From: Sarcocystis neurona
Taxonomy: Eukaryota > Apicomplexa > Conoidasida > Eucoccidiorida > Sarcocystidae
Assembly (NCBI GenBank): GCA_000727475.1
Contig: KL647291.1
Coordinates: 1,613,336-1,677,335 of the forward strand
Reading direction: 5' to 3'
Length of the DNA: 64,000 nucleotides
Shown: piece after piece, positions 37,101-47,249 of the stretch
Numbering within the stretch: position 1 is the stretch's first letter
How the letters are laid out: each line of letters begins with the position of its first letter
Program-made: the position numbers and the translations under genes
Notes under the pieces: model-generated
Told to the model about the DNA's origin: nothing
Databases searched by the model: none
The model's input: only the letters and a program-made list of their open reading frames with translations

Positions 37101-39598
37101 GCGGGTGCACCCCGCGTGTTTGTGTATGTATGTGAGTATGCGTTCGCATGCCCCATCTTCGTGAGGCGCACATCTCGTAAACACAAACGTGTCGCTACTA
37201 TACATATATATATATACGTTTATGAGGGGGAGACAAATTGACAAGTTTATACGAAAGACAGCATGTCGGGAAGAGTGACGCACATATATATATATATATA
37301 TATATGTGGATCTACACATTGGTACGTATGACGGAGAAACTGAGCGGCTCTTCCCTTTCAACACGCGTCCATCTGTGTGCGTGCGTCTCGTGCGTTGCTG
37401 TTTTTCACGTCTCTTATTCTGCAGAGCAGATGAAGCAGATTACTCTGTCTTACGTTTTCAACGAGTCCGACGCTGAAATTCCGAAGGACTACGTCTCTCC
37501 GACCAGCGCCTCTCCTTCTCGCCCTGAAGGTAATAAATTTCCTTCTGTTTTCCTCGGCGGGGTGGTAATGCGGACGCTCCACTGGCAGGAGGTTTCGGTA
37601 GACGGCTGCGTCTTTTCTATTGCAGGAGTGTACATACACGCTGCTTCACTATCGGCCGTCGAGACACGTTTTTTTCAAAGTGTGTATGTGTGTCTATATA
37701 TATGTGTGTGCATGTGTGTGCGTGTGTGTGTGTGTGTGTGTGTTGGTAGATATATATATATGTATAAGCAGATTTGTAGCGTCGCACGTACGTACGTGCT
37801 TTCCACGTTTATCTACCTACGTGTGTGTGTATTTACACGCATCTCCCTGTCTCTGTCTCTTTCTGTGTCTGTCTCTCCATCTGTATATATATATATATAC
37901 ATCCGTAGACACATGCGTATACGTGTGTACATGTACGCGCACGTTGATGCGCGTGCGAAGGGGCCGTTCAGACTTCGACGAGAGTCGTCACACCTGGTGT
38001 CTGTGGAAGTCTGCGCGTCTATACACCTGCACATATATTTTGCATGCAAAAATATTTGTTGCCTATCTCTCGTCTAGCTCGTCATCGCAGCTTGCATGCG
38101 GCCATGCGCGCACAGGGTCGTACGTGTGCCAGTGCCTTTATAGTCTCTGTACCGTCGCCCGCAGGATAGTAGACCGTGGGGCTGCCTCTTTGTGATGCAC
38201 ACGCGTGTGTCCTGCATGCGAGGATTCTTGTTGCGCGTATATAGAAGTTCCCCAATGACTGCAGTGAGCTCGTCTGTAAACATGAATATGGACTGCATGC
38301 GAAGACATTACTAGCGTCTATAGTCGTCTCTTGACGTTGAAGGCGTCTGTACGCTCGCGTGTACCATTCTTCCTCCCCCCGCCTTGGGGAAAAGTATCTC
38401 TTCATTCGGCAGCAAACTTCGTTCCAGCCCGGGCAACTAACTCGCCGCAGCACCGAACTCTCCTGCACACTCGTCAATCCACACACAAGCCGACATTCCT
38501 TTTTCTATGTGTCTCGCATGTTGTCCAGGGTTCCCCGTTCAGAAGGGGTATTTGTCGTCTACGCTTATTCTATTTATCTCTGTGAATGTGTACGACCATC
38601 TCGATTGTTCACCTGTACATGTACAGACACGTATATATATATATGTGAAGTTTGCATGGATATACATATATATATATATATCAATACCCGTGCGTGTGTG
38701 CAGACCCCTGTGTAGATTGAAGTGGAGGGCGAATGAGGATATATATGCATATGACATCGCGCATGCGTACGTATGTGCGTGTGCATGTATGTGTGTATAT
38801 AGGAGCCTAGACATGTGTGTGTATATATATATATATATATGTGTATACCCACGTGTACATATATATATATGTATATTTGCTTATTATTATATCTACTTAG
38901 GCATTCTTGTATGTTTGGCATATTTGTATCTGTGTGTATGTGCGCGTGTGTGTGCGCGTGTATGTGCGCATGCATGTGTATACGTATGGATGTATGTATG
39001 CATTGTTGTATGTATACGTGGTATGTGTCAGTTTATACTTAAATATCTGTTTATGTGAGTAGTGGTGAGTCGAGTGCAGGACGCTTTGTACCTGTCTGTG
39101 TACACAACCAGAGAGAGGGAGACAAGCGAACAGCACTTCGTGTGTGCCTTTGTCTCCACAGACATACGTGGTAGCGCAGTTGCTGTGTACCAATATATAT
39201 AAAATATATATATATTTATATATGTATATATGTATATGTATACATGTATATATATATGCATCTGTAGATAGCCGGAAACAGATGTACTTGCGTCCGATCA
39301 TCCGTATACGAATATATACGTTTAGAAGCTTCGTGTGACCTTGTTGTGTACGAACATTGTGTGCACGAAGAGGGTTGAACAAAAATCTGCCGACACGCTT
39401 GTCGTGGCGTGCTACACCTTCCTCCTGGGTAGGAGTTTACGTAAAACACATGTGCGCACTGCTTTCTCGTGTATACCCATGCATAGATGCACAGGCGCGT
39501 CGTCACGTATAAGCAGGACATTGTGTGCGTCTGCGTGTGTGACTTCTATCGCAGGGGATTCAACGAAGAAAGACCCTCCTTCAGTCGTCGCCGTCTGA
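26421..39598 (+). CDS. COX11: Cytochrome c oxidase assembly protein COX11 (6 exons)
   Basis: COX11 is an inner mitochondrial membrane protein that delivers copper to the CuB site of cytochrome oxidase subunit 1. Six plus-strand exons join with every intron in phase 1: 26421-28722, 32426-32566, 33475-33567, 35244-35309, 37425-37529 and 39555-39598. The joined protein has a membrane helix (GLYFLLMSVAFAFVPFYQAF) and CSSTGYGG, then NLPWEFKPLQ, GESALAFYRARN, MPPEAGIYFNKIQCFCFEEQ with the CFCF copper motif, HEEVDMPVFFFVDPDI and QITLSYVF. These match the family from end to end. Before the helix are about 680 residues of Ser/Ala/Gln repeats, unlike the ~200-280-residue COX11 proteins elsewhere. The start at 26421 (MVACDYCRGVRPLLLAAAPS) resembles a mitochondrial presequence but is a guess. 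The short last exon is the least certain. Confidence 0.88.
29255..29535. repeat. CAG-rich block in COX11 intron 1
   Basis: Plus-strand GCAGCAGCAG repeats within the first intron. Open frames (Gln/Ala/Ser) exist but no conserved sequence and no clear splice border; it may be an alternative or extra repeat-coding exon. Confidence 0.6.
30070..30465. repeat. ~130-bp tandem repeat, three copies, COX11 intron 1
   Basis: Each copy has GTGGGCATG/GTGGGAGTG followed by TGTAGAT, TA-rich sequence, then GTATGCAGGTGGTCGTGTG and GAATATCCAATATATA. The GCAGGTGGTCGTGT element is at about 30171, 30306 and 30442; the last copy lacks the TA tail. Confidence 0.8.
30480..32425. repeat. CTG-rich intron tract with 15- and 18-bp minisatellites
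   Basis: About 1.9 kb dominated by CTG/GCT on the plus strand, inside COX11 intron 1. At 30995-31095 an 18-bp unit (CTGCTACTGCCGCTGCCG) repeats about five times; at 32005-32190 a 15-bp unit (CTGCTGCCGCTCTCT) repeats about twelve times. The Ala frame on plus runs directly into exon 2, but the CTGCAG acceptor and the fit between exons 1 and 2 argue that the tract is intronic. Confidence 0.75.
32426..32566 (+). CDS. COX11: COX11 exon 2
   Basis: Follows acceptor TTGCTCCTGCAG at the end of a long CTG tract and ends at ATTG/GTATGTATT. With the G left by exon 1 it reads VLLEVDFASHCNLPWEF, KPLQKRLIIAPGESALAF, YRARNKLDRPVIG. The NLPW.F.PLQ and GE.ALAFYRA.N segments are hallmarks of COX11. Confidence 0.92.
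32567..33474. other. COX11 intron 2
   Basis: TA and TG microsatellites, including (TG)n with TTTG interruptions at 33365-33420 next to (TA)n. No coding sequence seen. Confidence 0.7.
33475..33567 (+). CDS. COX11: COX11 exon 3 (CFCF copper motif)
   Basis: After acceptor GACTGTCTTCAG; reads GISLYHVMPPEAGIYFNK then IQCFCFEEQLLHP, ending at CATCCTC/GTAGGG. The two cysteines of CFCF are the copper ligands of the family. Confidence 0.93.
33940..34385. repeat. Diverged direct repeats in COX11 intron 3
   Basis: CCATACATTA followed by AGTGATACACCTGCAG or a close variant occurs near 34024, 34187 and 34357, and TCCACTAGCGACATA occurs near 33946 and 34258, so a unit of some 150-300 bp has been duplicated. 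TA and TCTC arrays separate the copies. Confidence 0.65.
34386..37424. other. COX11 introns 3 (rest) and 4
   Basis: TA/TG-repeat DNA interrupted only by exon 4 (35244-35309). (TG)n lies at about 35435-35468. Apart from the exon no conserved coding sequence was seen. Confidence 0.6.
35244..35309 (+). CDS. COX11: COX11 exon 4
   Basis: After acceptor CTTTGCGTTGCAG; with the C from exon 3 it reads HEEVDMPVFFFVDPDILDD then PRL, ending at CTCG/GTACGTCC. Confidence 0.93.
37425..37529 (+). CDS. COX11: COX11 exon 5
   Basis: After acceptor CTTATTCTGCAG; reads EQMKQITLSYVFNESDAEI then PKDYVSPTSASPSRPE, ending at GAAG/GTAATAAAT. ITLSY.F is the last conserved strand of COX11. The frame stays open past the donor, so read-through cannot be excluded. 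Confidence 0.85.
37530..39554. other. COX11 intron 5 (putative)
   Basis: TG/TA repeats plus a repeat-poor stretch at 37950-38560. A 96-bp stretch 37530-37625 is itself bounded by GT and AG and keeps frame, so an additional exon starting at 37626 is an alternative to the 39555 exon. Confidence 0.5.
39555..39598 (+). CDS. COX11: Candidate COX11 terminal exon
   Basis: After acceptor GACTTCTATCGCAG; in the expected phase it reads GDSTKKDPPSVVAV then TGA. A short hydrophilic tail fits, but nothing in it is conserved, and another terminal exon between 37.6 and 39.5 kb is possible. Confidence 0.45.
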
Positions 39599-42099
39599 CG
39601 CGTTTCCTCTATCGCCTTCACTTCCGGGAATAATAACGTGTCAGTTTCCCAAATGTATTTGCAGTTATTTCTGTGGTGGCTCGCCCATCTCGTAACTATA
39701 TATATATATATATATATGTGAAGAGATATATACATATATATTGTGTATGGACATGTCTCAGAGGAGTACGTATATGTGTGTATATATGTATATATATATC
39801 TCTATATATATAGCTAGAAAATATATATTGTATGTACACGTTTTAGAGCGGTACGTATCGATATGTGTCTATGTATATGGGTAGATAGATAAATAGGAAC
39901 TGTTTGTAGACGTATTTTAGATGGGTACGTGTGGATACATGTACGCATATAGATGCAAGTCTGTGTGGATTTGTAGACTTCGGGATGCGTGTACCTATGT
40001 AAAATTACTGAGGACGTCTTTGTTTGGGTTGTCGACTCCTGTTATTGATACTCGAATGTAGAGGTTGCAGCAGCAGTGAGAAAAGGATAAAGCTGCATGC
40101 GTATGTATAGGCTTGACTGCCTGGGCATATATATATATGTACATATATATATCTGCGCATATATGTGTGTATACTCGTGGTATGTGTCTATACATTTGCT
40201 GAAGAAGGAAGGAAACATATTTATTGCTGCTGCGTAGTCACCTTCTTGGGATCAGGAGGTGAACCTGTGAGCGGTGCAAGAAAACAAAGGGGGGGGCTTG
40301 TATCGGCAGACATCTCTCTTGGCGTGTCCACATGTGTACTTATGTGTATGTACACGTAACTCTGCATGCAGCAAGCTTTTTGCGTGTGCGAGAGAGAGAG
40401 AAATACAACTTCAATGGAGGTGGACTCGTGCTGCACAGGCTTACTCGTACGTGCACGAGAAAAGTACGTGGACGCGTACGCCTGCGCCAGAAACAAACCA
40501 ACTGCACTCGTTGGCGTATACATTCGCCACGGGGAAGACAGGTGGAGGCAGACAAACTGAGAAATACAGGAAACACTACGGTGTGTGTATACCTCCACGC
40601 AAAAGTGTTTAGGTGTGTGCGGATCGCCATACGTATATATATATATATATATACATATATATGCAAAGCTGTATGTACGTACGTATGTGTGTGTGTATGC
40701 ATGTGTGTGTGTGTGTGTGCGTCTGTTTCTACGAAGGAAGGACAGCCGCAGGCTCGCTGAACAAGCAGCTGCTGGCGACGCATCTTTCTGATTTACTTGG
40801 TGTATATTTTCTCTGAGTGGCTCTGCGAAGCAGTAAAAGTATGCGTATTCCGCCATCTGTGTGTGTACCTGTACCTGCATTTTGCATTGGCTCGTGTTGG
40901 GTTAGGTGTGCGTAGACGCGTACCCAGACGCGCAGTCTTCTGGGTATACCCGTACATATATATATATCCATATGTAAATATTTGTTTGAACACAGCTACA
41001 CATTTTCATACAAAGTACACGTATACACACCGAGGTACATACGGCAAATACAGAGCTATATATTCAAGACACACTTGCATGTCCGTATGTGTACACCACC
41101 CACCTTCTCACGCAGCGTCTCCACAAATGTACAGGTATGGACCACGATACCGGGTCGTGGATCTGCGTTGGCCCGTGGTGATGTGCGGCCCTCGTAGCGA
41201 CGCGAAAAAGTTCAACGCGTCTTCTCCCCAGGTTCTTTCCCGCCGCGCTTCCACCAGAGACCTGCCCGCACCGTGTAATCAGCAGGATGGTGGTACACGT
41301 GCGGCTCCAGTGGAATGGAGTGGAATGTTAATCGCCGTTTCGTGTGTCTCTCACGCGTACGTATGTGCATTGCTTGCGTCAGCTGTCACTTAGAGCTTGC
41401 TCGTCCCAGTCGTTGCCGCTGTGCCACCACCACCGGTAGTGCGGGTCTGCCGATTTTTCCACGATTGCCAGCACGAATGCTATGAACGTGTGTGTGTACG
41501 TGTGTATACACACGTGCATACACACACACACACACGTGTATATCGAAAGTGCATCTTTTTAGCGTTTTATACAGATGCGCTCGTGGTACGCAGAGCGTCC
41601 ACTTGAGACAGAAATCTCAGCGATCTTTTCTCCATGTCGGAGCGCATTACGCACGACACTTCTCTGTAAGACGCCGGCAGTTACTCTACGTGTCCTTTTG
41701 AGTTTTCTCCGCACACACGGGTCTACTCCTACACTGCGGATGCGCGCACCATGGTGGAAGCCCCATATGAAAGGCTGTCAACAGACTCCGTCTATCTATG
41801 AACGTGGGACGCACAGCAGTCAGCAAACGTTGCACAGTTCAGAGATAACTGAAGTACGGCCCCTCGCACCAGCAACAGATCTTGCGCAACCCGGTCCGTA
41901 TAAATTTTAGATGTGTGACGCGCTGTATAAATTGTTGCAAGGTACGCGGCGTATGTCGTACTTTTTGGTTTCACGTAAAGTGAGAGGCACGACAGACGCG
42001 GAGACGGACGGTGGTCCTCGACTCTGTAGATGACTGGGTGACAGTCCACACCTCACACACAGGTGATTTACCCACCGGAGAACAGCTAGAGTCTAGTGG

Positions 42100-43090
42100 C
42101 AATATACTTCACTCTCATGTCTACGTACACAAACAGGGGTAGGTTTACAGACAGACATCGCCTGGTCACCACACTGCTGGCTAGCGCTCTAAACAGCTCC
42201 ACCAGACACGTGCACGATTCGTATGTCTATATCTATATCTATACCTATATACGTAGCTGTTCTCGCACCACTACGCTGTACTCTCACGTTTTCGTAGATA
42301 AGTGGGACTTTCACGGCAAGACGGACGTAGTGCACGCACCACATTTCTCTGTGGCACTCCACATGCATGTGAACCTTTTTGTATACATATGTGTGCTGCT
42401 GCTAATCAGGTGCCGCTACGCGGCACTCTCGTATCTTCGTAGGCCAGTAGGGAGGTTGATACAGAGACAGACACAGTACACTCAGCATTCTGCTGTGTAG
42501 CAACCAGTACGTATATGAGTATACGGCTACACAGTATTAGATATATACATCTACGAACCTATATATATATATATATATGTAAATATCTAGGCGGCAGACT
42601 TTACTGTCACACCTTCATAGACAAATAGGAGGGAGGTTCACACAGAGAGAGACATAATATATTACCCAGGATACCGATTTGTATGGCCTCCAATCACACG
42701 TACATGTACGCGTACACAGTTTTCAAGTCCCATGTGTATGAACCTATACGTGTATACGTGTGCAGGTACTGTCGTGCCAGACTAGCCGTCGCTGTCATCT
42801 CTCTGTTGAAAAATAGGAAGGCAGACACACCAACAGGCATAGTGTGCGCACCACGCTGCTTTCTAGCGCTCCACACGCATGTACGTATACGCGTGGACAA
42901 TTTTAGATGTCTACGTGTATAAACCTCTTTCTCTCTCTCTCTCATATATATATAAAGAAAGAGGTATATATATATGTAGATATCCGAAGAAGTATACTCT
43001 CATACCTTTGTATATGGATAGGGACGTTGACAGACAGACGTACTGTGCTCTGCATAGCGCTATTTAATGCCCCATACATGTGCACGTATA
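42100..43090. repeat. Degenerate ~170-bp repeat family, about six copies
   Basis: Recurring order of elements: ACTCTCATAC or variant, GTAGATA(A)..AGGGAGGTT or variant, ACAGACAGAC, GCACCAC.CTGCTTTCTAGCG, CTCCACACGCATGT, then a TA/TG spacer. Copies begin near 42106, 42285, 42425, 42605, 42790 and 42995; a weaker one is near 43385. Some copies have lost parts. Confidence 0.65.
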
Positions 43091-43924
43091 CGTATATACA
43101 ATTTTAGATATCTGTACCTAAGAACTTCCCAATATACGCATGTGTGTGTTCAATTTTTGAAAGTAGACTACAGCAGACCGAGTGCCAACGTACGTTTCTT
43201 CCTTTCAGATGTCTGCGTGCGTTTGTGGTGAGAGACAACTTTAAAGACTGGAAATTCCATTTATCGCGTTTTTTTTCAAGGAACAGAGCCTCTCACGGAG
43301 AAAAATAGAATCTCCGTTTGCCTGCCTTCGCCACCCAACTACGGGCTTTCTGGCCTCGCACTATGAAGCGATTCATGTATACGACCCTTGTAGATAAAAA
43401 AACGTATACAGATGCTGTGTACATGTATACGTCTAGCGCTATACGTGTATATATGCGGCTGTCTGTACAAGTGCTGTCTGGACATTTGTTCACCTACATA
43501 TCTGTACATGTATATCTACATGTGTGTACATTATTGTATACATATCTTCTGAGTTCTTTTTCTCTGTATCTATGTATCTGTATCTCAATATGGGGCACCT
43601 GCACATATGCGTTCGTGTACAGGTGAGTGACATAGGTGGTTTTTATGTGCGGGAAGAATTGCGTAAATCTCTAAGGAAGAGAGTGAGATTAGATTATCGA
43701 CGGGCAGTCGCATGCAGCAGGGTCCTTTTTTTAAAGGAGCTCGTTGACCTCAGCAGTCCCCACGTTCACCGTTGGCATTCGGCTCGTTTCCGTCGAGATT
43801 CCTGCGAAGGGGTATTATCGACCTCAGGGGAAGGATATACACACCCATTAGATATGTGCTTCTGCTGCTGCTACTGCAATGTCACGGCGGCCGCCACCGA
43901 TAACAGATCTCCGCAGCAGTGCGT

Positions 43925-44065
43925 CACGTCTTCCTTTTCTCGTCTTTCTATATATATATATTAAGTTGGGCCACCAGATCTACTTGTTCTCGTCTCTATG
44001 CATCAACTTGGGACACCACGTCTACGTCTTCTCGTCTCTGTACATATGCATCATCGTGGCAAACT
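43925..44065. repeat. ~44-60-bp imperfect tandem repeat
   Basis: TTGGGCCACCAGATCTAC..TTCTCGTCTCTATGCATC (from 43966) recurs as TTGGGACACCACGTCTAC..TTCTCGTCTCTGTACATATGCATC (from 44008); GTCACGTCTTCC..TTCTCGTCTTTC at 43921 is a partial copy. Confidence 0.7.
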
Positions 44066-44086
44066 CTCTCACATATTCCTGTGTAC

Positions 44087-44134
44087 GGGTATACACACGT
44101 GTCCACATACGTGTATACACACGTGTCCACATAC
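44087..44134. repeat. 24-bp tandem duplication
   Basis: TATACACACGTGTCCACATAC occurs twice, 24 bp apart. Confidence 0.85.
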
Positions 44135-45445
44135 GTGTCTACAAATATATGCGTATTGATTCATCCTTACACATATCTACTCACGCATACGTGCGTAACT
44201 GACCACACATACACACCGACTAAATACGTAAAATTGTAAACGCGCAGAGATATTAATACACACGTACACCTCCAGATGCGCACAATTACACCCGCATATA
44301 TATATATATATGTATATATGTATAAATATATATATATATATATATATGTAGTATGTGTATATACGTACAACCGCACACACACGTGACATATTTACACACG
44401 TATGTTAACACAGATAGATATGGATCGATTTATAGTATATATCCGCGCTCACTCCTGTAGACACGCCTATACACGTAGGGGCACTTACGTATATATATAT
44501 ATATACACGTGAGTACACCGCAACTTGTACGGTATTCATATCTAGAAGCGCATGCGTGCAAAGCATACGTACAAAGATGTATACATCCCACACTCGCATA
44601 CTCACACACATTCACACGCGCGTGGGGAAAAGGGATGCATACATACAGGCGCCGCATGCGCGTGTCCACGCAGACGCACCCACACACCTGCACATCCACA
44701 TTTTTGTACATACACAACTGTATATATATCTATATATATATATATATATATATGTACACGCGTAGCGTTATCCACCAGGTCTCTCTGTATGTGTCGAAAG
44801 TACGGGATGCTGGGGCCTGTATCTCAGAGTTTAGGCTCGCGCATAGAGACACGCGCATGCGTTTGCGTGCGCGGTCGCAGTGTGCTGTCGCGTCGCACAG
44901 TCACTCCTCAAGACGCAATAAAGCGAGGAACCGGGGAAGGCATACTGCAGGAGGCGAGCCATGGCTGCAGCCAAGATTGCCTCTTGGACACATGCAGGGG
45001 CCCTTCACCGACGGGAAAATTGTTTGGGTCAGAATTATCCCTCCGTATGTGTGTGCCCGTCTACTCTCATCAACTTGCACATACCTGCGTACGTATGTAT
45101 GCATCCATATATATATATATATATTATATGCGTACACGTAAAGGGCGTGCTCCTACTAGAGCTGTGATTGTTCGACGTCCACATAAGCTGTCCACACCCA
45201 TCCCCATCCGCACACAACAGGCACCTCTACAAAAAATATATATATGTATATATACACCTATATACACATGTATTCAGAGAGAGAGAAACAAGCGCATAGA
45301 TTTGACGCACATAGATAAACAAAAGGTGCGTAGGTCCAGGCGCGTAGAACATTTATTCATATGCGCCGTGGGCTACGTCGGTGTTCTGCAGGACAGACAG
45401 AGAGAGAGAAATACAGGCAGCGGTGAGCAGTAGAAGATCCGGGTT

Positions 45446-45648
45446 CTACAGCTCTCCCTGCCGCACCGCGCGTCGTGCTGCTGCTGCGGTTGCAGAGTCA
45501 GTGCGCGTGCCGTCGGCGCTCCGACCTCGGGCAGCAGCAGGACTGGCGCTAGCTGGAGCAGCGGGTAACGAAGAAGAAGAAGCACTGCTCTCGACATACT
45601 CCAGTCGGAGATGCAACATGACTAGCTCATTCGGTTTGACTTTGGTCC
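45446..45648 (-). CDS. FKBP exon 4 (terminal)
   Basis: After acceptor GCTGCTGCTGCTGCAG; in phase it reads [20 protein letters not shown], supplying the last strand of the FKBP domain, then a Ser/Ala/Arg-rich tail and a stop. The phase-1 join with exon 3 is exact. Confidence 0.8.
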
Positions 45649-47204
45649 CTGCAGCAGCAGCAGCGGGAGAGGAAGGAGACGAGACGTGGGAACCGAAGAA
45701 GGACAGGTAGACGAAGGTCGTGTTGAGGCACAGCGGCAGAACACGAGGAAAAGGCGCAGAAGCGAGACGGAGAAATAAAGACAAAAAGAGTGCCTTCCGC
45801 AACAGACAGATGCGACGAGAAGCAGAAGAAAAGAGGAATAGAAAAGAAAACGAATACAGGCAACACGGCAGAGTAAAGGAGGGGAGGAGGAAGAAGAGTG
45901 AAACGAAAAAGAGAAGTGAAGACGTAGAGAAGAAAACGAATGAGAAAATGAAAAAGGAAGAGGGGAAGAAGAAGGAGAGGACACAGAGGGAGAAGAGGAC
46001 GGCGACAAAGCCGAAGAAGAAAAAGAAGGGAGAACTGGAGGGCACGGAAAATAAAGGAAGAGGAGGAGAGGCCGAACAAAGAGTTGAAAGGGACATGGAG
46101 AGGACGGGCAGCACGCGAAGGAGAAGGGCAGCGGAGAGGAGAAAGCAGCCGGAAGAGAAGAGGAGGGCGGACGAAGGACTGCAACTGAAGAAGCCAAAAA
46201 GAGAGAGACGGAGAAGGGGTAGCTCGGGAACTAATGGAGAAGAAGAAATAGGGCGCGGATAAAAAGAAGAAGAAGAGGAAGGATAGTTGAGGAAGAGGCC
46301 CTCGGGGAGAAGGGGAAAACGGAGAAAAGAAGTGGCAGCGCCGTGAGAAGTGTCGACCTCTCGCTGCTGCTGGCGCACCAGCTCCGGAGGCCGGAGGAAG
46401 ACGCAGACAGAAGGACAAGAAACACTTCAAGAAGCGTCGATTTGCACTGCAGCAGAAGAAGGGAAAAGCAGCAGCAGTGTGTCAGATGAGCAGCAGGAAG
46501 AAAGGGCCAAGTGAGGTGTAGACCGGAATGGAAGAAAGAGAAGGCGAAGAAAAGGCAACAGAAGAAGAAGGAGAAGAAAGAAGAAAATGCGACCGACAAA
46601 CTGAGGGGGACCGCAACGCCAAAGAAAGCAAACAATTCAACAAATCCAAAGCAAAAAAGGAAAGAAAAGAAGAAAAGGGGGAAGGTGGAGCACTAAAGAG
46701 GGGACGTATCAACTTTTCTATGCACAACTCAGTCATAGGTGTACGCGTGTATACAGGCATATATATACACATATTTATGTAGGGACATATATATATATAT
46801 ATACATATATGTATGTACTTTTTCTAGGGGAGCATATATATGTATATATATATATGTATATTTATGTATGTGTGTATGTGTATAGTGTGGGACAGAAAGA
46901 TATATGTATAGGTCTGGAAAATTGACATGGAGATTCACACACCTACAACAAGGTTTACGCACCGGTATCTGCAAATGTTGGGAAATGTACGTGGGACTGC
47001 ATGTATACATATATATATGCATACGTATGTAAAATGTATATACGCGTGTATTTTGTCTGTGCTTAGAGAAACATACAAATACAATGTGTGTGCTGACGTG
47101 TACTCATCGCTCTCTACGTGTGTACGCGCGCATCGCGAATCTCTTTTCTCGAATATGTATACATATAAAAATGTCTTTATACGTATGTACGTACGTAGGA
47201 ATAC

Positions 47205-47249
<45 letters not shown>

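Larger units (their letters stand above)
39599..45445. other. Repeat-rich intergenic DNA, no recognised gene
   Basis: About 5.8 kb with many TA/TG arrays. Splice-like borders occur around 40739-40800 (reading GRTAAGSLNKQLLATHLSDL) and 41110-41235, but no family is recognised. It includes the degenerate repeat family at 42100-43090 and repeats at 43960-44134. COX11 (plus) and FKBP (minus) converge on this region. Confidence 0.5.

Noticed and set aside
40797..41393. 198-codon plus frame including YRYGPRYRVVDLRWPVV
   Set aside because: Half of it is TA/TG repeat; the rest has no recognised family and no clear splice borders.
45446..46378. 310-codon Phe/Ser/Leu frame on minus
   Set aside because: The upstream part is a pyrimidine tract; only the last 203 bases (45446-45648) fit as an FKBP exon.
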